From positions 4,340,001 through 4,404,000 of the forward strand of contig NZ_CP022187.1 of NCBI RefSeq assembly GCF_003111645.1: a stretch of DNA of 64,000 nucleotides, written 5' to 3'. The notes beneath the pieces were generated by a model, which made no database searches, had not been told where the DNA came from, and saw only the letters and a list, made by a program, of their open reading frames with translations. Numbering within the stretch: position 1 is the first letter of the stretch; every line of letters begins with the position of its first letter. The position numbers and the translations under genes were made by a program. Of the stretch, positions 42,753-53,126 are shown piece after piece. Source of the stretch: Parazoarcus communis (GTDB lineage: Bacteria; Pseudomonadota; Gammaproteobacteria; Burkholderiales; Rhodocyclaceae).

Positions 42753-44828
42753 ATGAGCGCCATCGATTCCAAGGTGGTGAAAGCCGCCTGTCCACATGAT
42801 TGCCCGGATACCTGTGCGATGGAGATCACCGTCGAACAGGGCAGGGCTGTGCGCGTTCGTGGTGCTGAGAAGATGCCGTTCACCAATGGCTCGCTGTGCA
42901 CCAAGGTGTCGCACTATCTGGAACGTGTGTATTCCGACCAGCGTCTGCTGTATCCGATGAAACGTATCGGGCGCAAGGGTGAGGGGCGTTTTGAGCGCAT
43001 CACCTGGGACGAAGCCCTGAACACCATTGCGGCGAAGTTCCGCGAGATCGCCGCCGACGATCCGCGCGCGATCCTGCCCTACAGTTACGCCGGCACCATG
43101 GGGCTGGTGCAGGGCGAGAGCATGGACCGTCGCTTCTTCCACCGTCTTGGCGCCTCGCTGCTCGATCGCACCATCTGCGCCTCGGCCGGCGCCGCTGGCT
43201 GGAAGGCGACGGTCGGTGCGGCCGTAGGGGCTGATCCCGAAGCACTGGTCGATGCCAGGCTGATCCTGATCTGGGGGGGCAACCCGGTGGTGTCGAACGT
43301 CCATGGCTGGCGTTACATGCAGGAGGCCAAGCGGCGTGGTGCGCGTTTGATCTGCATCGACCCCCGGCGCACCGATACCGCGAAAAAGTGTCATCAGCAT
43401 GTCGCGCCCCTGCCCGGGACGGACGGCGCACTGGCGCTGGCAATGATGCAGGTGCTGATCGCCGAGAACCTGCTCGACCATGACTACATTGCGCAGCACA
43501 CGATCGGCTTCGATGCGCTGGCCGAACGTGTTCGTGAACATACGCCCGAATGGGCGGCGTCAGTCACCGGTCTGGATGCAGAGGTAATCCGCAGCCTTGC
43601 GCGCGAATATGGGCGCGCGCAGCCGTCAATGATTCGTCTCAACTATGGCCTGAACCGCTGCGCGGGGGCTGGAATGGCGGTGCGCAACATCGCCTGTCTT
43701 CCCGCCCTGACCGGCGCCTGGCGACATGCTGCGGGCGGGGCGCTGCTCTCCGTTTCCGGAAACTTTCCCAAGGATGTGCGCGCCCTGGCGCGGCCTGACC
43801 TGTATCCGGATGCAGAGCGCTTTCCGCCGCGCACGATCAACATGTCGAATATTGGCGAGGCCCTGCTCAAAGCCGGCGAGCCGCCGCTGCGGGCCATCTA
43901 CGTCTACAACTCGAACCCGGTGGCGGTTGCGCCCAACAGCAATGAAGTACGGGCAGGTTTCGCGCGTGAGGACTTGTTCTGTGTGGTGCACGAGCTGTTC
44001 CAGACCGACACCGCCGACTACGCGGATATCCTGCTGCCCGCCACCAGCCAGCTCGAACACCGCGATGTGCATGGCAGCTACGGACACGCCTACGCAGTGT
44101 CCAACGAGCCTGCGATTGCGCCGCTGGGTGAGGCGAAGCCGAACACCGAGGTGTTCCGCCTGCTGGCGGCGCGGATGGGGTTCTCCGAAGCGCTGTTTTC
44201 CGAAACCGACGACGAGCTTGCGTCCCAGGCCTTCAATCGCGACGATCCGCGCGCATTCGGGGTGACGCCGGAAGCGCTGAAAGCACAAGGCTGGGTCAGG
44301 CTGAATCTGCCCCGCCCCAGTGTGCCGTATGCCCAGGGCGCCTTCAGGACGCCATCGGGCAAGTGCGAGTTTTACGCCGAGACGCTCGCTGCGCAGGGGC
44401 ATGACCCGCTGCCGGCCTGGACGCCGCCGGCCGAGTCCGTGTCGAGCAATCCTGCGCTCGCCCAACGCTACCCGCTGGCATTGATCACGCCGCCGGCCCG
44501 CAATTTCCTGAATACCAGTTTTGCCAATCTGCCCCGCTTCGTACAGCAGGAAGGCTCGCCGAAGCTCGAGATTCATCCGCAGGATGCCGCGAAGCGCGCT
44601 ATCAGCGATGGGGACCGGGTGCGCATCAGCAATGATCGTGGTGCCTTTCACGCCCGCGCAGTGGTCACCGAGGACATCCGGGCTGGTGTCGTCGTGAGTC
44701 CGTCCGTGTGGTGGCAGAAGCTCTCTGGCGATGGAGAGAACGCAAATGCGGTGACCTCGTCGGCACTGACGGACATGGGGGGCGGGCCGATTTTTTACGA
44801 TTGTCTGGTTGAGGTCTTGCCTGTATGA
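42753..44828 (+). CDS. Molybdopterin-dependent oxidoreductase (DMSO reductase superfamily)
   Basis: A 691-residue single-subunit molybdo/tungsto-bis-MGD enzyme. The N-terminal 4Fe-4S site is C13-x3-C17-x3-C21-x27-C49. The body carries the cofactor-binding segments LILIWGGNPVVSNVHGWRYM near 168-187 and IYVYNSNPVAVAPN near 382-395, and the C-terminal molydopterin dinucleotide-binding domain starts near 570 (PLALITPPARNFLNTSFANL). There is no Tat signal, so it should be cytoplasmic. The substrate is unknown. Relatives are annotated as formate dehydrogenase-like or BisC-like. Its stop overlaps the sirtuin start (ATGA). Confidence 0.87.
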   Translation: MSAIDSKVVKAACPHDCPDTCAMEITVEQGRAVRVRGAEKMPFTNGSLCTKVSHYLERVYSDQRLLYPMKRIGRKGEGRFERITWDEALNTIAAKFREIAADDPRAILPYSYAGTMGLVQGESMDRRFFHRLGASLLDRTICASAGAAGWKATVGAAVGADPEALVDARLILIWGGNPVVSNVHGWRYMQEAKRRGARLICIDPRRTDTAKKCHQHVAPLPGTDGALALAMMQVLIAENLLDHDYIAQHTIGFDALAERVREHTPEWAASVTGLDAEVIRSLAREYGRAQPSMIRLNYGLNRCAGAGMAVRNIACLPALTGAWRHAAGGALLSVSGNFPKDVRALARPDLYPDAERFPPRTINMSNIGEALLKAGEPPLRAIYVYNSNPVAVAPNSNEVRAGFAREDLFCVVHELFQTDTADYADILLPATSQLEHRDVHGSYGHAYAVSNEPAIAPLGEAKPNTEVFRLLAARMGFSEALFSETDDELASQAFNRDDPRAFGVTPEALKAQGWVRLNLPRPSVPYAQGAFRTPSGKCEFYAETLAAQGHDPLPAWTPPAESVSSNPALAQRYPLALITPPARNFLNTSFANLPRFVQQEGSPKLEIHPQDAAKRAISDGDRVRISNDRGAFHARAVVTEDIRAGVVVSPSVWWQKLSGDGENANAVTSSALTDMGGGPIFYDCLVEVLPV

Positions 44829-45607
44829 CGGTTTCGTCAAGCACGAACGCTGATATTGATGCGGTTGCAGCGCTGCTGAAGCACGCTGAGCGCGTGTTGT
44901 TCATTACTGGGGCAGGCATTTCCGCCGACTCCGGACTCCCCACTTATCGTGGCATTGGCGGCCTGTATCATGAGCGCCTGACGGCCGAAGGGCTGACGAT
45001 AGAAGAGGCGCTTTCGGGCGAGATGATGGCGCAACGGCCCGACATCTCGTGGCGTTACATCGGGGAGATCGAATCCAATTGCAGGGGAGCGAAGCCGAGT
45101 GCGGCGCACTTGCGCATTGCCGACCTCGAGGCGGAAAAGCCGGGGGTCTGGGTGCTGACGCAGAACGTCGACGGCTTGCACCGCATGGCCGGATCGGAGA
45201 AGGTGATCCAGATCCACGGCACGGTGCATCACCTGCGCTGCACAGAGTGTCCGCATCAGCGTAGCGTGCACGATTTTGCCGGGCTTGATCTGCCGCCCGC
45301 GTGTCCGGTGTGCGGCGGCGTGCTGCGTCCGGATATCGTGCTGTTCGGCGAGATGTTGCCGCAAAAGGGGCTGGATCAGCTTACCCATGTGCTCGAGTCG
45401 GGGGTCGATCTGATCGTATCCATCGGCACCACAAGCGTCTTTCCGTACATTTCGGGGCCGGTGTGGTGGGCACAGCAGAACGGGATTCCATCGGTTGAAA
45501 TCAATCCGGGTGACACCGAGGTCAGCGATATTGTCGACTATCGCCTGCGCATGGGCGCTGCGGACGCTATGACGCAGTTGTGGGCGCGCATGCACGAACT
45601 GCCCTGA
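44825..45607 (+). CDS. Sir2-family NAD-dependent protein deacylase
   Basis: A 260-residue sirtuin with [15 protein letters not shown] (about residues 24-38), TQNVDGLH (about 113-120, catalytic neighbourhood with the following HGT His) and a structural zinc site C139-x2-C142...C160-x2-C163 (CTEC and CPVC). It removes acyl groups from lysines, using NAD. The coupling by ATGA overlap to the molybdenum enzyme is notable. It may regulate metabolic enzymes by deacylation, but this is inference. Confidence 0.92.
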   Translation: MTVSSSTNADIDAVAALLKHAERVLFITGAGISADSGLPTYRGIGGLYHERLTAEGLTIEEALSGEMMAQRPDISWRYIGEIESNCRGAKPSAAHLRIADLEAEKPGVWVLTQNVDGLHRMAGSEKVIQIHGTVHHLRCTECPHQRSVHDFAGLDLPPACPVCGGVLRPDIVLFGEMLPQKGLDQLTHVLESGVDLIVSIGTTSVFPYISGPVWWAQQNGIPSVEINPGDTEVSDIVDYRLRMGAADAMTQLWARMHELP

Positions 45608-45634
45608 TCGCGACGCGACAGGCCACAGAAAAAA

Positions 45635-45655
45635 GGGCGCCAGTGGCGCCCTTTT
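45635..45655. terminator. Bidirectional intrinsic terminator
   Basis: A perfect 7-bp GC stem (GGGCGCC at 45635-45641 with GGCGCCC at 45645-45651, loop AGT) has an A-run before it and TTTT after it. It therefore works in both directions between the converging sirtuin and FAD/Fe-S oxidoreductase genes. Confidence 0.9.
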
Positions 45656-45674
45656 CCGTTGCTGGTGCCGCTGC

Positions 45675-48600
45675 TTACAGCAGCACGCGTTCAATGCCGC
45701 CCTTATTGGCCTTGGCGACGTAATCGGGCAGCCAGTTCTCTCCCAGCAGGTGCTTTGCGAGTTCGACCACGATGTAGTCGGGCTCGATGCCGCCGGCGTC
45801 GTCTGCGTAACGGCTCAGCCCCTGCAGGCAACTGGGGCAGGAGGTGAGGATCTTGGTCGGGGCGTTGGGGCTGGCTTCCTGCATCAGCGCCACACCCTTC
45901 TCGATCTCCTCCTGCTTGCGGAAGCGCACCTGGGTGGAAATGTCCGGACGTGAAACCGCCAGGGTGCCCGACTCGCCGCAGCAGCGGTCCGAAAGGTCCA
46001 CTCGTGTCCCCATCAGCTCGTTGGCCACCTTGATGCCGGAATGCACCTTCATCGGGGTGTGGCAGGGCTCGTGATACATGTAGTTCACGCCCTGCACGCC
46101 TTCCAGCTTCACGCCCTTTTCCATCAGGTACTCATGGATGTCGAGCAGGCGGCAGCCGGGGAAGATCTTCTCGAACTCGTACTTCTGCAGCTGATCCATG
46201 CAGGTGCCGCAGGACACGATCACCGTCTTGATGTCGAGATAGTTCAGCGTGTTGGCAACGCGGTGGAAGAGCACCCGGTTGTCGGTGGTGATCTTCTGTC
46301 CCTTGTCTTCCTCGCCGGCGGCCGTCTGCGGATAGCCGCAGCACAGGTAGCCCGGCGGCAGCACGGTCTGTGTGCCGACGTGGTAGAGCATGGCCTGGGT
46401 GGCCAGACCGACCTGGCTGAACAGGCGCTCCGAACCACAGCCCGGGAAGTAGAACACGGCGTCGGTGTCGTGGCTGCCCTTCTGCGGGTCGCGAATCACC
46501 GGGATGACCTTGTCGTCCTCGATGTCGAGCAGGGCGCGGGAGGTCTTCTTCGGCAGATTGCCAGGCATCGGCTTGTTGATGAAGTGAATCACCTGCGCCT
46601 TGATCGGGGCCTTGTGCAGCGTGGCTGGCGGCGCCTTCACCTGGGACTGGATGAGGCCGAAGCGCTTGCCCATTGTGTAGGCGAAACGCTGTGCCTTGTA
46701 GCCCCACTCGATCATGCCGGTGCGGATCACCTTGATCGTGGCCGGATCCTTGACGGTAAGGAAGGCCATCGCCGCGGCCTTGCCCGGGTTGAAGGACTTC
46801 TTGCCCTGCTTGCGCAGCAGGTTGCGCATCTTGATCGAGACGTCGCCGAAGTCGATGTCGACCGGGCACGGTTTTTCGCACTTGTGGCATACGGTGCAAT
46901 GGTCGGCCACATCCTCGAACTCGGCCCAGTGTGCCAGCGATACGCCGCGCCGCGTCTGCTCTTCATAGAGCATCGCCTCAATCAGCAGCGAGGTGCTGAG
47001 CACCTTGTTGCGCGGGCTGTAGAGCAGGTTGGCGCGCGGGACATGGGTCGAGCATACCGGCTTGCACTTGCCGCAACGCAGGCAGTCCTTGATATCGTGC
47101 GCAATCTCGCCGATCTCGGTCTGCTCCATGATCAGCGATTCGTGGCCCATCAGGTTGAAGCTGGGCGTGTAGGCGTTGTCGAGGTTGCCGCCCCGCATCA
47201 GCTTGCCACGGTTGAAGCGGCCCTCGGGGTCCACTCTGGACTTGTAGTCCCAGAAGGAGGTCATCTCCGCGTCAGTCAGATAGTCGAGCTTGGTGATGCC
47301 GATGCCGTGCTCGCCGGAAATCACGCCATCAAGCGAGCGCGCCAGCGCCATGATGCGGTCGACCGCGCGGTTGGCGGTCTGCAGCATGTCGTAATTGTCG
47401 GAGTTCACCGGAAGGTTGGTGTGGACGTTGCCGTCTCCGGCGTGCATGTGCAGCGCCACAAAGACACGCCCGCGCAGCACCTGCGCATGCAGCGCCTCGA
47501 TCCGCTCGAGAACCGGGGCGAAGATCGTGCCGTCGAAGATCTTGTTCAGATGCGGCTTGATCTCGGTCTTCCACGACACCCGGATGGAGTAATCCTGCAA
47601 GCGATGAAACAGCTTGGGGTCGGCGGCACGATTGCTCAGCTCGCCGGCCTGCACGCCATAGGTGGCGAACTCGCGCTCGGCTTCGGCCAGCGGCATGTCG
47701 AGGTTTTCCAGCAGCCATTCCCAGCGCTTGCGAACCGCCTCGATGTAGTTCAGAGCGGCTTCGCGGCGGTCACCAATCAGTTCATCGGCGGCAAGGTTCG
47801 CATCGCCCTGATCCAGGGGCAGGTCGCCACGCAGAAACTCGGCGAGGGTGTCGCACAATTCAAGCTTGTTGCGGGTGGACAGCTCGATGTTGATGCGCTC
47901 AATGCCGTCACAGTAGTCGCCCATGCGTGGCAGCGGGATGACTACGTCTTCGTTGATCTTGAAGGCGTTCGTATGGCGGGAGATGGCTGCCGTGCGTGAG
48001 CGCTCCAGCCAGAAGCGCTTGCGCTGCTCGGGCGATACCGCAATGAAACCTTCAGCACCGCGGGTGTTGGTCATGCGCACCACATCGGATGCTGCAGCCA
48101 TCACCGCGTTCTCGTCGAAGCCGACGATGTCGCCGATCAGAACCATCTTCGGGCGGCCGTGGCGCTTGGCCTTGGTGGTGTAGCCCACCGCCTTCACATA
48201 GCGCTCGTCAAGGTGCTCGAGCCCCGCCAGCAGCACACCGGCGGCATTGCCGGCGCCACCCGGCTTGAAGTAGTCGGTGATCTCGACGATGGCGGGCACG
48301 GCTTCGCGAACCTGGCCGAAAAACTCGAGACAGACGGTGCGGGTGACCGGCGGCATCTTGTGCAGCACCCAGCGCGAGGCCACGATCAGGCCGTCGGTGC
48401 CTTCCTTCTGCACGCCCGGAATGCCGCCGAGAAATTTGTCGGTGACGTCCTTGCCCAGTCCGTCCTTGCGGCAGTGCGCGCCGGGCATCGAGAGCACCTC
48501 TTCTCCGAGTGGGGCGTAGGTGAAGCCGTCGAAGCGACGCAGACGGAACCGTGCGATGTGCTGCTCGTGGATCTTGCCGAAGTTGTGGTCGAGGCGCTCG

Positions 48601-49544
48601 ACCTCAAGCCAGTTGCCGTCCGGCGTGACCATCTTCCACCACGCCAGGTTGTCGAGCGCAGTGCCCCACAGCACGGCCTTCTTGCCACCGGCGTTCATGG
48701 CGATGTTGCCGCCGACACAGGATGCGCTGGCCGAGGTGGGGTCGACCGCGAACACGCGGCCGGCCAGGCTTGCCGCCTCCGACACGCGATCTGTGACAAC
48801 GCCGGCGCCGGTGCGGATGGTGGCGTAGGGCGAGTCCATCGGATTGCCGTCGGCGCCGGGCAGGACCATCTCTTCCACAGGGCCGATGGTGATCAGCTTC
48901 TCGGTATTGATCACCACCGAATTCGCGTCGAGGGGCACGGCTCCGCCCGTATAGCCGGTGCCGCCGCCGCGCGGGATGATGGTCATGCCGAGTTCGATAC
49001 AGGCGCGTACCAGCGGTGCCATTTCCTCTTCGGTGTCGGGGTAGAGTACGACGAAGGGGTACTCGACGCGCCAGTCAGTTGCGTCGGTGACGTGCGATAC
49101 GCGGGCGTGTCCGTCGAAACAGACATTGTCGCGTGCAGTGTGACGCGTGAGCGTCTTCAGCGCAGCCTTGCGCTTGCGCGCAGTGACATCGAACCAGCGC
49201 TCGAAATCGGAAACGGCCTGACGCGCACGGGCAATCAGCAGTGCGACGCGGTCGTTACCCTGCCGGCGCTTCTCCACCTCATTGACCCGGTGGTCGAGGG
49301 CGTTGATCAGCGCCTCGCGCCGCTCGCGGCTGGCGAGCAGGTCGTCTTCAAGGTAAGGGTTGCGGCGAACCACCCAGATGTCGCCGAGGACTTCGTACAG
49401 CATTCGCGCCGAACGGCCGGTAACCCGCTCTGCACGCAATTCGTCGAGAACGGACCACGCGTCTGCACCGAGCAGGCGGGTCACGATCTCGCGGTCGGAG
49501 AACGAAGTGTAGTTGTACGGAATTTCTCGCAGGCGTTGGGTCAT
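45675..49544 (-). CDS. DUF3683 FAD-binding / Fe-S oxidoreductase fusion (D-lactate dehydrogenase-like)
   Basis: A 1289-residue fusion. It has an N-terminal DUF3683 segment (about 1-145), a PCMH-type FAD domain (about 160-420, with the FAD-binding loop [16 protein letters not shown]) and a FAD-linked oxidase C-terminal domain (about 420-800, with [15 protein letters not shown]). Two 4Fe-4S motifs follow ([11 protein letters not shown] and [11 protein letters not shown]), then two CCG heterodisulphide-reductase-like domains ([10 protein letters not shown]...CCGYP and YHEPCHTP...CCGESG). It probably oxidises D-lactate or another 2-hydroxy acid and passes electrons to the membrane pool. The exact substrate is unproven. 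It ends at the bidirectional terminator. Confidence 0.93.
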   Translation of the reverse strand: MTQRLREIPYNYTSFSDREIVTRLLGADAWSVLDELRAERVTGRSARMLYEVLGDIWVVRRNPYLEDDLLASRERREALINALDHRVNEVEKRRQGNDRVALLIARARQAVSDFERWFDVTARKRKAALKTLTRHTARDNVCFDGHARVSHVTDATDWRVEYPFVVLYPDTEEEMAPLVRACIELGMTIIPRGGGTGYTGGAVPLDANSVVINTEKLITIGPVEEMVLPGADGNPMDSPYATIRTGAGVVTDRVSEAASLAGRVFAVDPTSASASCVGGNIAMNAGGKKAVLWGTALDNLAWWKMVTPDGNWLEVERLDHNFGKIHEQHIARFRLRRFDGFTYAPLGEEVLSMPGAHCRKDGLGKDVTDKFLGGIPGVQKEGTDGLIVASRWVLHKMPPVTRTVCLEFFGQVREAVPAIVEITDYFKPGGAGNAAGVLLAGLEHLDERYVKAVGYTTKAKRHGRPKMVLIGDIVGFDENAVMAAASDVVRMTNTRGAEGFIAVSPEQRKRFWLERSRTAAISRHTNAFKINEDVVIPLPRMGDYCDGIERINIELSTRNKLELCDTLAEFLRGDLPLDQGDANLAADELIGDRREAALNYIEAVRKRWEWLLENLDMPLAEAEREFATYGVQAGELSNRAADPKLFHRLQDYSIRVSWKTEIKPHLNKIFDGTIFAPVLERIEALHAQVLRGRVFVALHMHAGDGNVHTNLPVNSDNYDMLQTANRAVDRIMALARSLDGVISGEHGIGITKLDYLTDAEMTSFWDYKSRVDPEGRFNRGKLMRGGNLDNAYTPSFNLMGHESLIMEQTEIGEIAHDIKDCLRCGKCKPVCSTHVPRANLLYSPRNKVLSTSLLIEAMLYEEQTRRGVSLAHWAEFEDVADHCTVCHKCEKPCPVDIDFGDVSIKMRNLLRKQGKKSFNPGKAAAMAFLTVKDPATIKVIRTGMIEWGYKAQRFAYTMGKRFGLIQSQVKAPPATLHKAPIKAQVIHFINKPMPGNLPKKTSRALLDIEDDKVIPVIRDPQKGSHDTDAVFYFPGCGSERLFSQVGLATQAMLYHVGTQTVLPPGYLCCGYPQTAAGEEDKGQKITTDNRVLFHRVANTLNYLDIKTVIVSCGTCMDQLQKYEFEKIFPGCRLLDIHEYLMEKGVKLEGVQGVNYMYHEPCHTPMKVHSGIKVANELMGTRVDLSDRCCGESGTLAVSRPDISTQVRFRKQEEIEKGVALMQEASPNAPTKILTSCPSCLQGLSRYADDAGGIEPDYIVVELAKHLLGENWLPDYVAKANKGGIERVLL

Positions 49545-49712
49545 TAGTGCACCGAGGTGGCTGCTGCAGGGGAACCTGCGATTTTAACGAACCGCAGTGC
49601 AACATGCATCAAAAAACAAGACCTTATGCGAAGTGTGGAATCAGACACTGCGCTACAGGGGTGGACGCCACGGGTAACGAAGGGTTCCGGCAGGGCCGGT
49701 GCTTCAAGCCCT

Positions 49713-50066
49713 TCAGGCGACAGCGGCGGTGATCGCGATTTCGACCCGCCAGCCGGGTTGCGCCAGCGCAACGACCTGGAGGCAGGCACGGGAAGGGGCT
49801 GTGCCCGCCGGCACCCAGGCATCCCACGCCGCATTCATGCCGGCATAGTCGGCCATGTCGGTGAGGTAGATGCTTGCGCTGAGGATGCGCGAGGTACTGC
49901 TGCCAATGTCTTCGAGCTGTCGTGCCAGGCTGTCGAGGATCTCCTGGGTCTGGCTGCCGATGTCGCCATCGGTCGAGGTCGGGACTTCGACAATGTAGGC
50001 GACACCGTTGTGGACCACGGAGTCGGAGTAACGGGCAGTTGTGCCCTTGCGCTGTATCGATTGCAT
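49713..50066 (-). CDS. RidA/YjgF-family protein
   Basis: A 117-residue chorismate-mutase-like RidA fold: MQSIQRKGTTARYSDSVVHN at the start, EVPTSTDGDIGSQTQEILDS near 27-46, SASIYLTDMADYAGMNAAWD near 63-82 and PSRACLQVVALAQPG with the conserved Arg near 93. Family members hydrolyse reactive enamine/imine intermediates or act on related substrates. This divergent branch (not the canonical RidA) has unknown specificity. ATG 50066 fits the family length. Confidence 0.85.
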   Translation of the reverse strand: MQSIQRKGTTARYSDSVVHNGVAYIVEVPTSTDGDIGSQTQEILDSLARQLEDIGSSTSRILSASIYLTDMADYAGMNAAWDAWVPAGTAPSRACLQVVALAQPGWRVEIAITAAVA

Positions 50067-50113
50067 GAGAAGGCCGGATGAGATCGCAAGGCGCACGATT
50101 ATACCGCCCGTAC

Positions 50114-50539
50114 TCAGTACACGGCGGATGCGATTGCGAGGTATCGCAGCCCTTTGCCCAGCGCCATCCAGCACAGGCACGCAAACCAGTTCAGGCGAAG
50201 TACGCCGGCAGCCGCGCACAAGGCGTCTCCAATGACCGGGACCCAGGACAGCACAAGGCTTGCGCTGCCGTAGCGTTGCACCTGGCGCAGGCGCTGTGGC
50301 AGCTCCTTGCGCGGCAGGAGGCGTGCGATTGCATAGGTGCTCATGCCTCCGAGGGTGTTTCCGACGGTTGCGAGGATCAGGGCCGAGACGAGTTGCCCGG
50401 GGTACTGGTGAAGGATGCCAGCAAGTACGAGCTCGGAGCCGCCAGGCAGAACGGTCGCTGACAGGAAGGCCGAAACGAACAGCCCGCCAAGCGCGGCGCT
50501 GACCCCGTCAAGCACGGGCGGATACCCGCCAGTTTGCAT
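50114..50539 (-). CDS. YqaA-family (DedA-like) inner-membrane protein
   Basis: A 141-residue protein with three or four hydrophobic segments. The family marks are ALGGLFVSAFLSATVLPGGSE near residues 16-36 and ILATVGNTLGGMSTYAIARL near 55-74 (G-N-x-x-G), then SWVPVIGDALCAAAGVLRLN near 98-117, as in YqaA and SNARE-associated DedA relatives. It is probably a membrane transporter or lipid scramblase-type protein. The specific role is unknown. It is divergent from the PsiF-like gene, with 111 bases between. Confidence 0.85.
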   Translation of the reverse strand: MQTGGYPPVLDGVSAALGGLFVSAFLSATVLPGGSELVLAGILHQYPGQLVSALILATVGNTLGGMSTYAIARLLPRKELPQRLRQVQRYGSASLVLSWVPVIGDALCAAAGVLRLNWFACLCWMALGKGLRYLAIASAVY

Positions 50540-50650
50540 GCCGGAGCATCTGCCGGTATGCGTCCTTCAGCTTCTCAAAGTTGACGTTTGCATATGACAA
50601 GTGGGAGTATGGCGGCGCTTTTCTCATGTTGATGACCAAGGAGTTGTGTG

Positions 50651-51052
50651 ATGAAAGGATTGATTCTGACGACTGCTGCCGCCACCTTGCTTGCCACATT
50701 ATCCCCTGCCGAGGCCTGGGCAAATCCGCAGCACGAACGGATGAAGAACTGCAACCAGGAGGCGCGGACAAAGGCACTGAAGGGAGATGAGCGCAAGCAG
50801 TTCATGAGTGCGTGCCTGAAAGGCAAGCATGCGGCGACGGCAGCGACGGCTTCTACGGCCGCGCCACCCGCTTCCAGGGCTGCTGAGCCAGGAAAGGCCA
50901 AAGCACAGGACGCGTCAGCCACGCCTGCAAGTGCCGGAGCGCTTCAGGCAGCCCAGAAGGAAAAGATGAAAGGGTGTAACCGGAATGCGACCGAGAAGGC
51001 GCTCAAGGGCAATGAGCGAAAGGTCTTCATGAGCGAGTGCCTCAAAGGGTGA
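50651..51052 (+). CDS. Periplasmic protein with two PsiF repeats
   Basis: A 133-residue secreted protein. The signal peptide is near residues 1-24 (LILTTAAATLLATLSPAEAW). Two copies of the PsiF motif follow (MKNCNQEARTKALKGDERKQ near 31-50 and MKGCNRNATEKALKGNERKV near 105-124), separated by an Ala/Pro-rich linker. ATG 50651 lies 7 bases after AAGGAG. A GTG immediately before it is also in frame. PsiF is known as phosphate-starvation-inducible in E. coli, but its molecular role is unknown. No Pho box was recognised upstream. Confidence 0.88.
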   Translation: MKGLILTTAAATLLATLSPAEAWANPQHERMKNCNQEARTKALKGDERKQFMSACLKGKHAATAATASTAAPPASRAAEPGKAKAQDASATPASAGALQAAQKEKMKGCNRNATEKALKGNERKVFMSECLKG

Positions 51053-51082
51053 GTGCGCTCAACCCCTGAGAGTGCGGGGCGA

Positions 51083-51114
51083 GAAGGGGGGGCGGCGCCG
51101 GCCGAACCCCCTTC
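51083..51114. terminator. Candidate stem-loop terminator between converging genes
   Basis: GAAGGGGG (51083-51090) pairs with CCCCCTTC (51107-51114), enclosing a GC-rich self-complementary centre (GGCGCC). It lies 30 bases after the psiF-like stop and 69 bases beyond the FHA gene end. There is no T-run, so confidence is moderate. Confidence 0.4.
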
Positions 51115-51182
51115 AGTGATTCAGTATGCGTCCGCCGCGAAGTGCTTCCGTTAGGGCCTGGGCGTTGGCTTTGCGGACGGTC

Positions 51183-52046
51183 TTAAACGATGTCGAAAAA
51201 AACCAGGTCGCGCTCGATTTCCTTGGATGAAAACCCGCAACCAATGCGTCCCGAGCCAGTGAGGGAGAGCTCTGCGCCCTTGATGCAGCGCTCATCGTCG
51301 CCGTCGATGGAGACGTGGCAGCCGTTGGAGCTCTGGTCGATCAGGACAAAGCCGTCCCTTCTGCGCTCGATGCGCGCGTGCTGACGCGATGCCCTGGCGT
51401 CGATGATCACGACATCGTTGCCCAGTTCGCGCCCGAGCAGCACGATGGGGCGGTGCTCCTCGACGAACATCACCTCTTCCTGGTGGCGCAGTCGCAGGCG
51501 CTGGGAGAGCTTCGCGTTCGGCGGCAATGACGTCACCACACCGACGCGGTGGCCGATGGTGAATACCTGCCATTCCAGCCCGCTCTGTGCTTCCGACTGA
51601 AACGCCTCTGCGCCGGCAAAGTGCCGGGCCGAGGGGGTTAGCAGCATGACCGCAGTGCTGCTTGCCAGTGCTTGTCCGGGGCGGCAGGTCTGTGCCAGCC
51701 GATGTGCGCCGTCGACCCCTTCTCCGCCCGAACCGGCATCGGCGAGACCATAGTGGATGCCGATCCGGATCTTCAGTTGCGTGCCGCTGACGGGCGGAAG
51801 GCTCAGCACGCGCTCAAGCATTTCGCAGGCTGCGACAACGCCCGAATCGCAGCGCTCGAAGCTCGCCGTCATGGTGCTTTGCGTGCGTTCAAGAACACTG
51901 CCGCTATTGCCACCCACCGCACGGTCAATACGGTTCAGGCAGCGGTCGACTGCGCGGTTTGCCTCATCCTTGCCGAGGCGTGTAATGAGGTGGTCCCCCC
52001 CGATGACTTCGGCCACGAGCACACACAGGTTTTTTCGATCGGACAT
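51183..52046 (-). CDS. FHA-domain protein with a degenerate class III cyclase-like domain
   Basis: A 287-residue protein. Residues about 5-165 have the class III nucleotide cyclase layout (LCVLVAEVIGGDHLITRLG at the start, KIRIGIHYGLADAG near 91-104), but the first metal-binding Asp of the usual F-x-D-I/V is Glu here, so catalysis is doubtful. Residues about 195-287 form an FHA domain with GRELGNDVVI, ASRQHARIE and DQSSNGCHV, which binds phosphothreonine. It is presumably a phospho-signalling adaptor. No kinase or phosphatase gene is adjacent. Confidence 0.85.
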   Translation of the reverse strand: MSDRKNLCVLVAEVIGGDHLITRLGKDEANRAVDRCLNRIDRAVGGNSGSVLERTQSTMTASFERCDSGVVAACEMLERVLSLPPVSGTQLKIRIGIHYGLADAGSGGEGVDGAHRLAQTCRPGQALASSTAVMLLTPSARHFAGAEAFQSEAQSGLEWQVFTIGHRVGVVTSLPPNAKLSQRLRLRHQEEVMFVEEHRPIVLLGRELGNDVVIIDARASRQHARIERRRDGFVLIDQSSNGCHVSIDGDDERCIKGAELSLTGSGRIGCGFSSKEIERDLVFFDIV

Positions 52047-52158
52047 ATTATTGATTTACCGCGGTGATTGTCCGGCGGCAGGCATTCGCCGCGCTCGGGT
52101 CAATAATGATCAAAGGCCGAAAGCGATGCAAGCCTTCCGGTGATGCCTGCCGGATATT

Positions 52159-53070
52159 TTATTGCCCTGAAAAAAGCCGGATCACTCCTCCGTTCCCCTC
52201 AGGAATGGGCTGGGGATCGAACGCGATATCACCTTCGTCCAGTGTTGTATTTCGGTCGACACCGACGAAATCAAACAGCTTCTGGTCGGCCAGATGCGAC
52301 GGAACGACATTCTTGAGCGAGGTTGCGAGCGACTCGATGCGTCCGGGATGTTCGCGTGCCCACGACTGGAGCATGGCCTTGATGTGTTTGCGCTGCGCGT
52401 TCTCCTGCGAGCCGCAGAGGTTGCACGGAATGATTGGAAAATCCATGCTGCGGGCAAAGCGGGCGATATCGCTTTCGGTACAGTACGCCAGCGGTCGGAT
52501 CACCATGTGCTTGCCGTCGTCGCTCACCAGTTTGGGCGGCATGGCCTTGATCTTCCCGCCGAAGAACATGTTCAGGAACAGCGTTTCCAGCATGTCGTCA
52601 CGATGGTGTCCAAGCGCGATGCGGGTGGCGCCGATCTCGGCCGCGGTGCGGTAAATGATGCCGCGGCGAAGGCGGGAGCACAGGGAGCAGGTGGTCTTGC
52701 CCTCAGGGATCTTGTCCTTGACGATCGAGTAGGTGTCCTCGGTGACGATCCGGTACTCGACGCCGATGGACTCGAAGTAGGCGGGCAGGATGTGGTCGGG
52801 AAAGCCGGGCTGTTTCTGATCGAGGTTCATTGCCACGATGCGGAAATCAACCGGCGCACGCTCGCGCAGCGCCAGCAGGCAGGAGAGCAGGGTGTATGAA
52901 TCCTTGCCGCCAGACACGCAGACCATCACCGTATCGCCATCGCCGATCATGTTGTAGTCACCGATCGCTTCGCCGACGCTACGCTCGAGCTTCTTCTTCA
53001 GGCGCAGAAAGGTATTGGAGTGGCGGTTTTCGGCTTGTTCGATGGCGGCTTGGGGCGTAACGCTATTCAC
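52159..53070 (-). CDS. ttcA: tRNA 2-thiocytidine(32) biosynthesis protein TtcA
   Basis: Adds sulphur to cytidine 32 of certain tRNAs using an Fe-S cluster. The 303 residues contain the ATP-pyrophosphatase PP-loop SGGKDS (53-58) and the two CxxC pairs [10 protein letters not shown] (about 132-141) and [13 protein letters not shown] (about 217-229) that hold the cluster and sulphur relay. Full length is normal for the family. The start is ATG 53070. The FolM-like gene ends 56 bases upstream on the same strand. Confidence 0.95.
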   Translation of the reverse strand: MNSVTPQAAIEQAENRHSNTFLRLKKKLERSVGEAIGDYNMIGDGDTVMVCVSGGKDSYTLLSCLLALRERAPVDFRIVAMNLDQKQPGFPDHILPAYFESIGVEYRIVTEDTYSIVKDKIPEGKTTCSLCSRLRRGIIYRTAAEIGATRIALGHHRDDMLETLFLNMFFGGKIKAMPPKLVSDDGKHMVIRPLAYCTESDIARFARSMDFPIIPCNLCGSQENAQRKHIKAMLQSWAREHPGRIESLATSLKNVVPSHLADQKLFDFVGVDRNTTLDEGDIAFDPQPIPEGNGGVIRLFSGQ

Positions 53071-53126
53071 GATGGGGCTCAGTAAAAAAGTCTTTCCGGA
53101 TTATACACTTGCATTGCAGCGGGCGA

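Noticed and set aside
46041..49547. Two very long open frames on the + strand (652 and 462 codons, 46041-47999 and 48159-49547)
   Set aside because: They lie antisense to the well-supported FAD/Fe-S oxidoreductase in high-GC DNA, where complementary frames stay open. Their translations are His/Val/Gly-rich with no domain signature.
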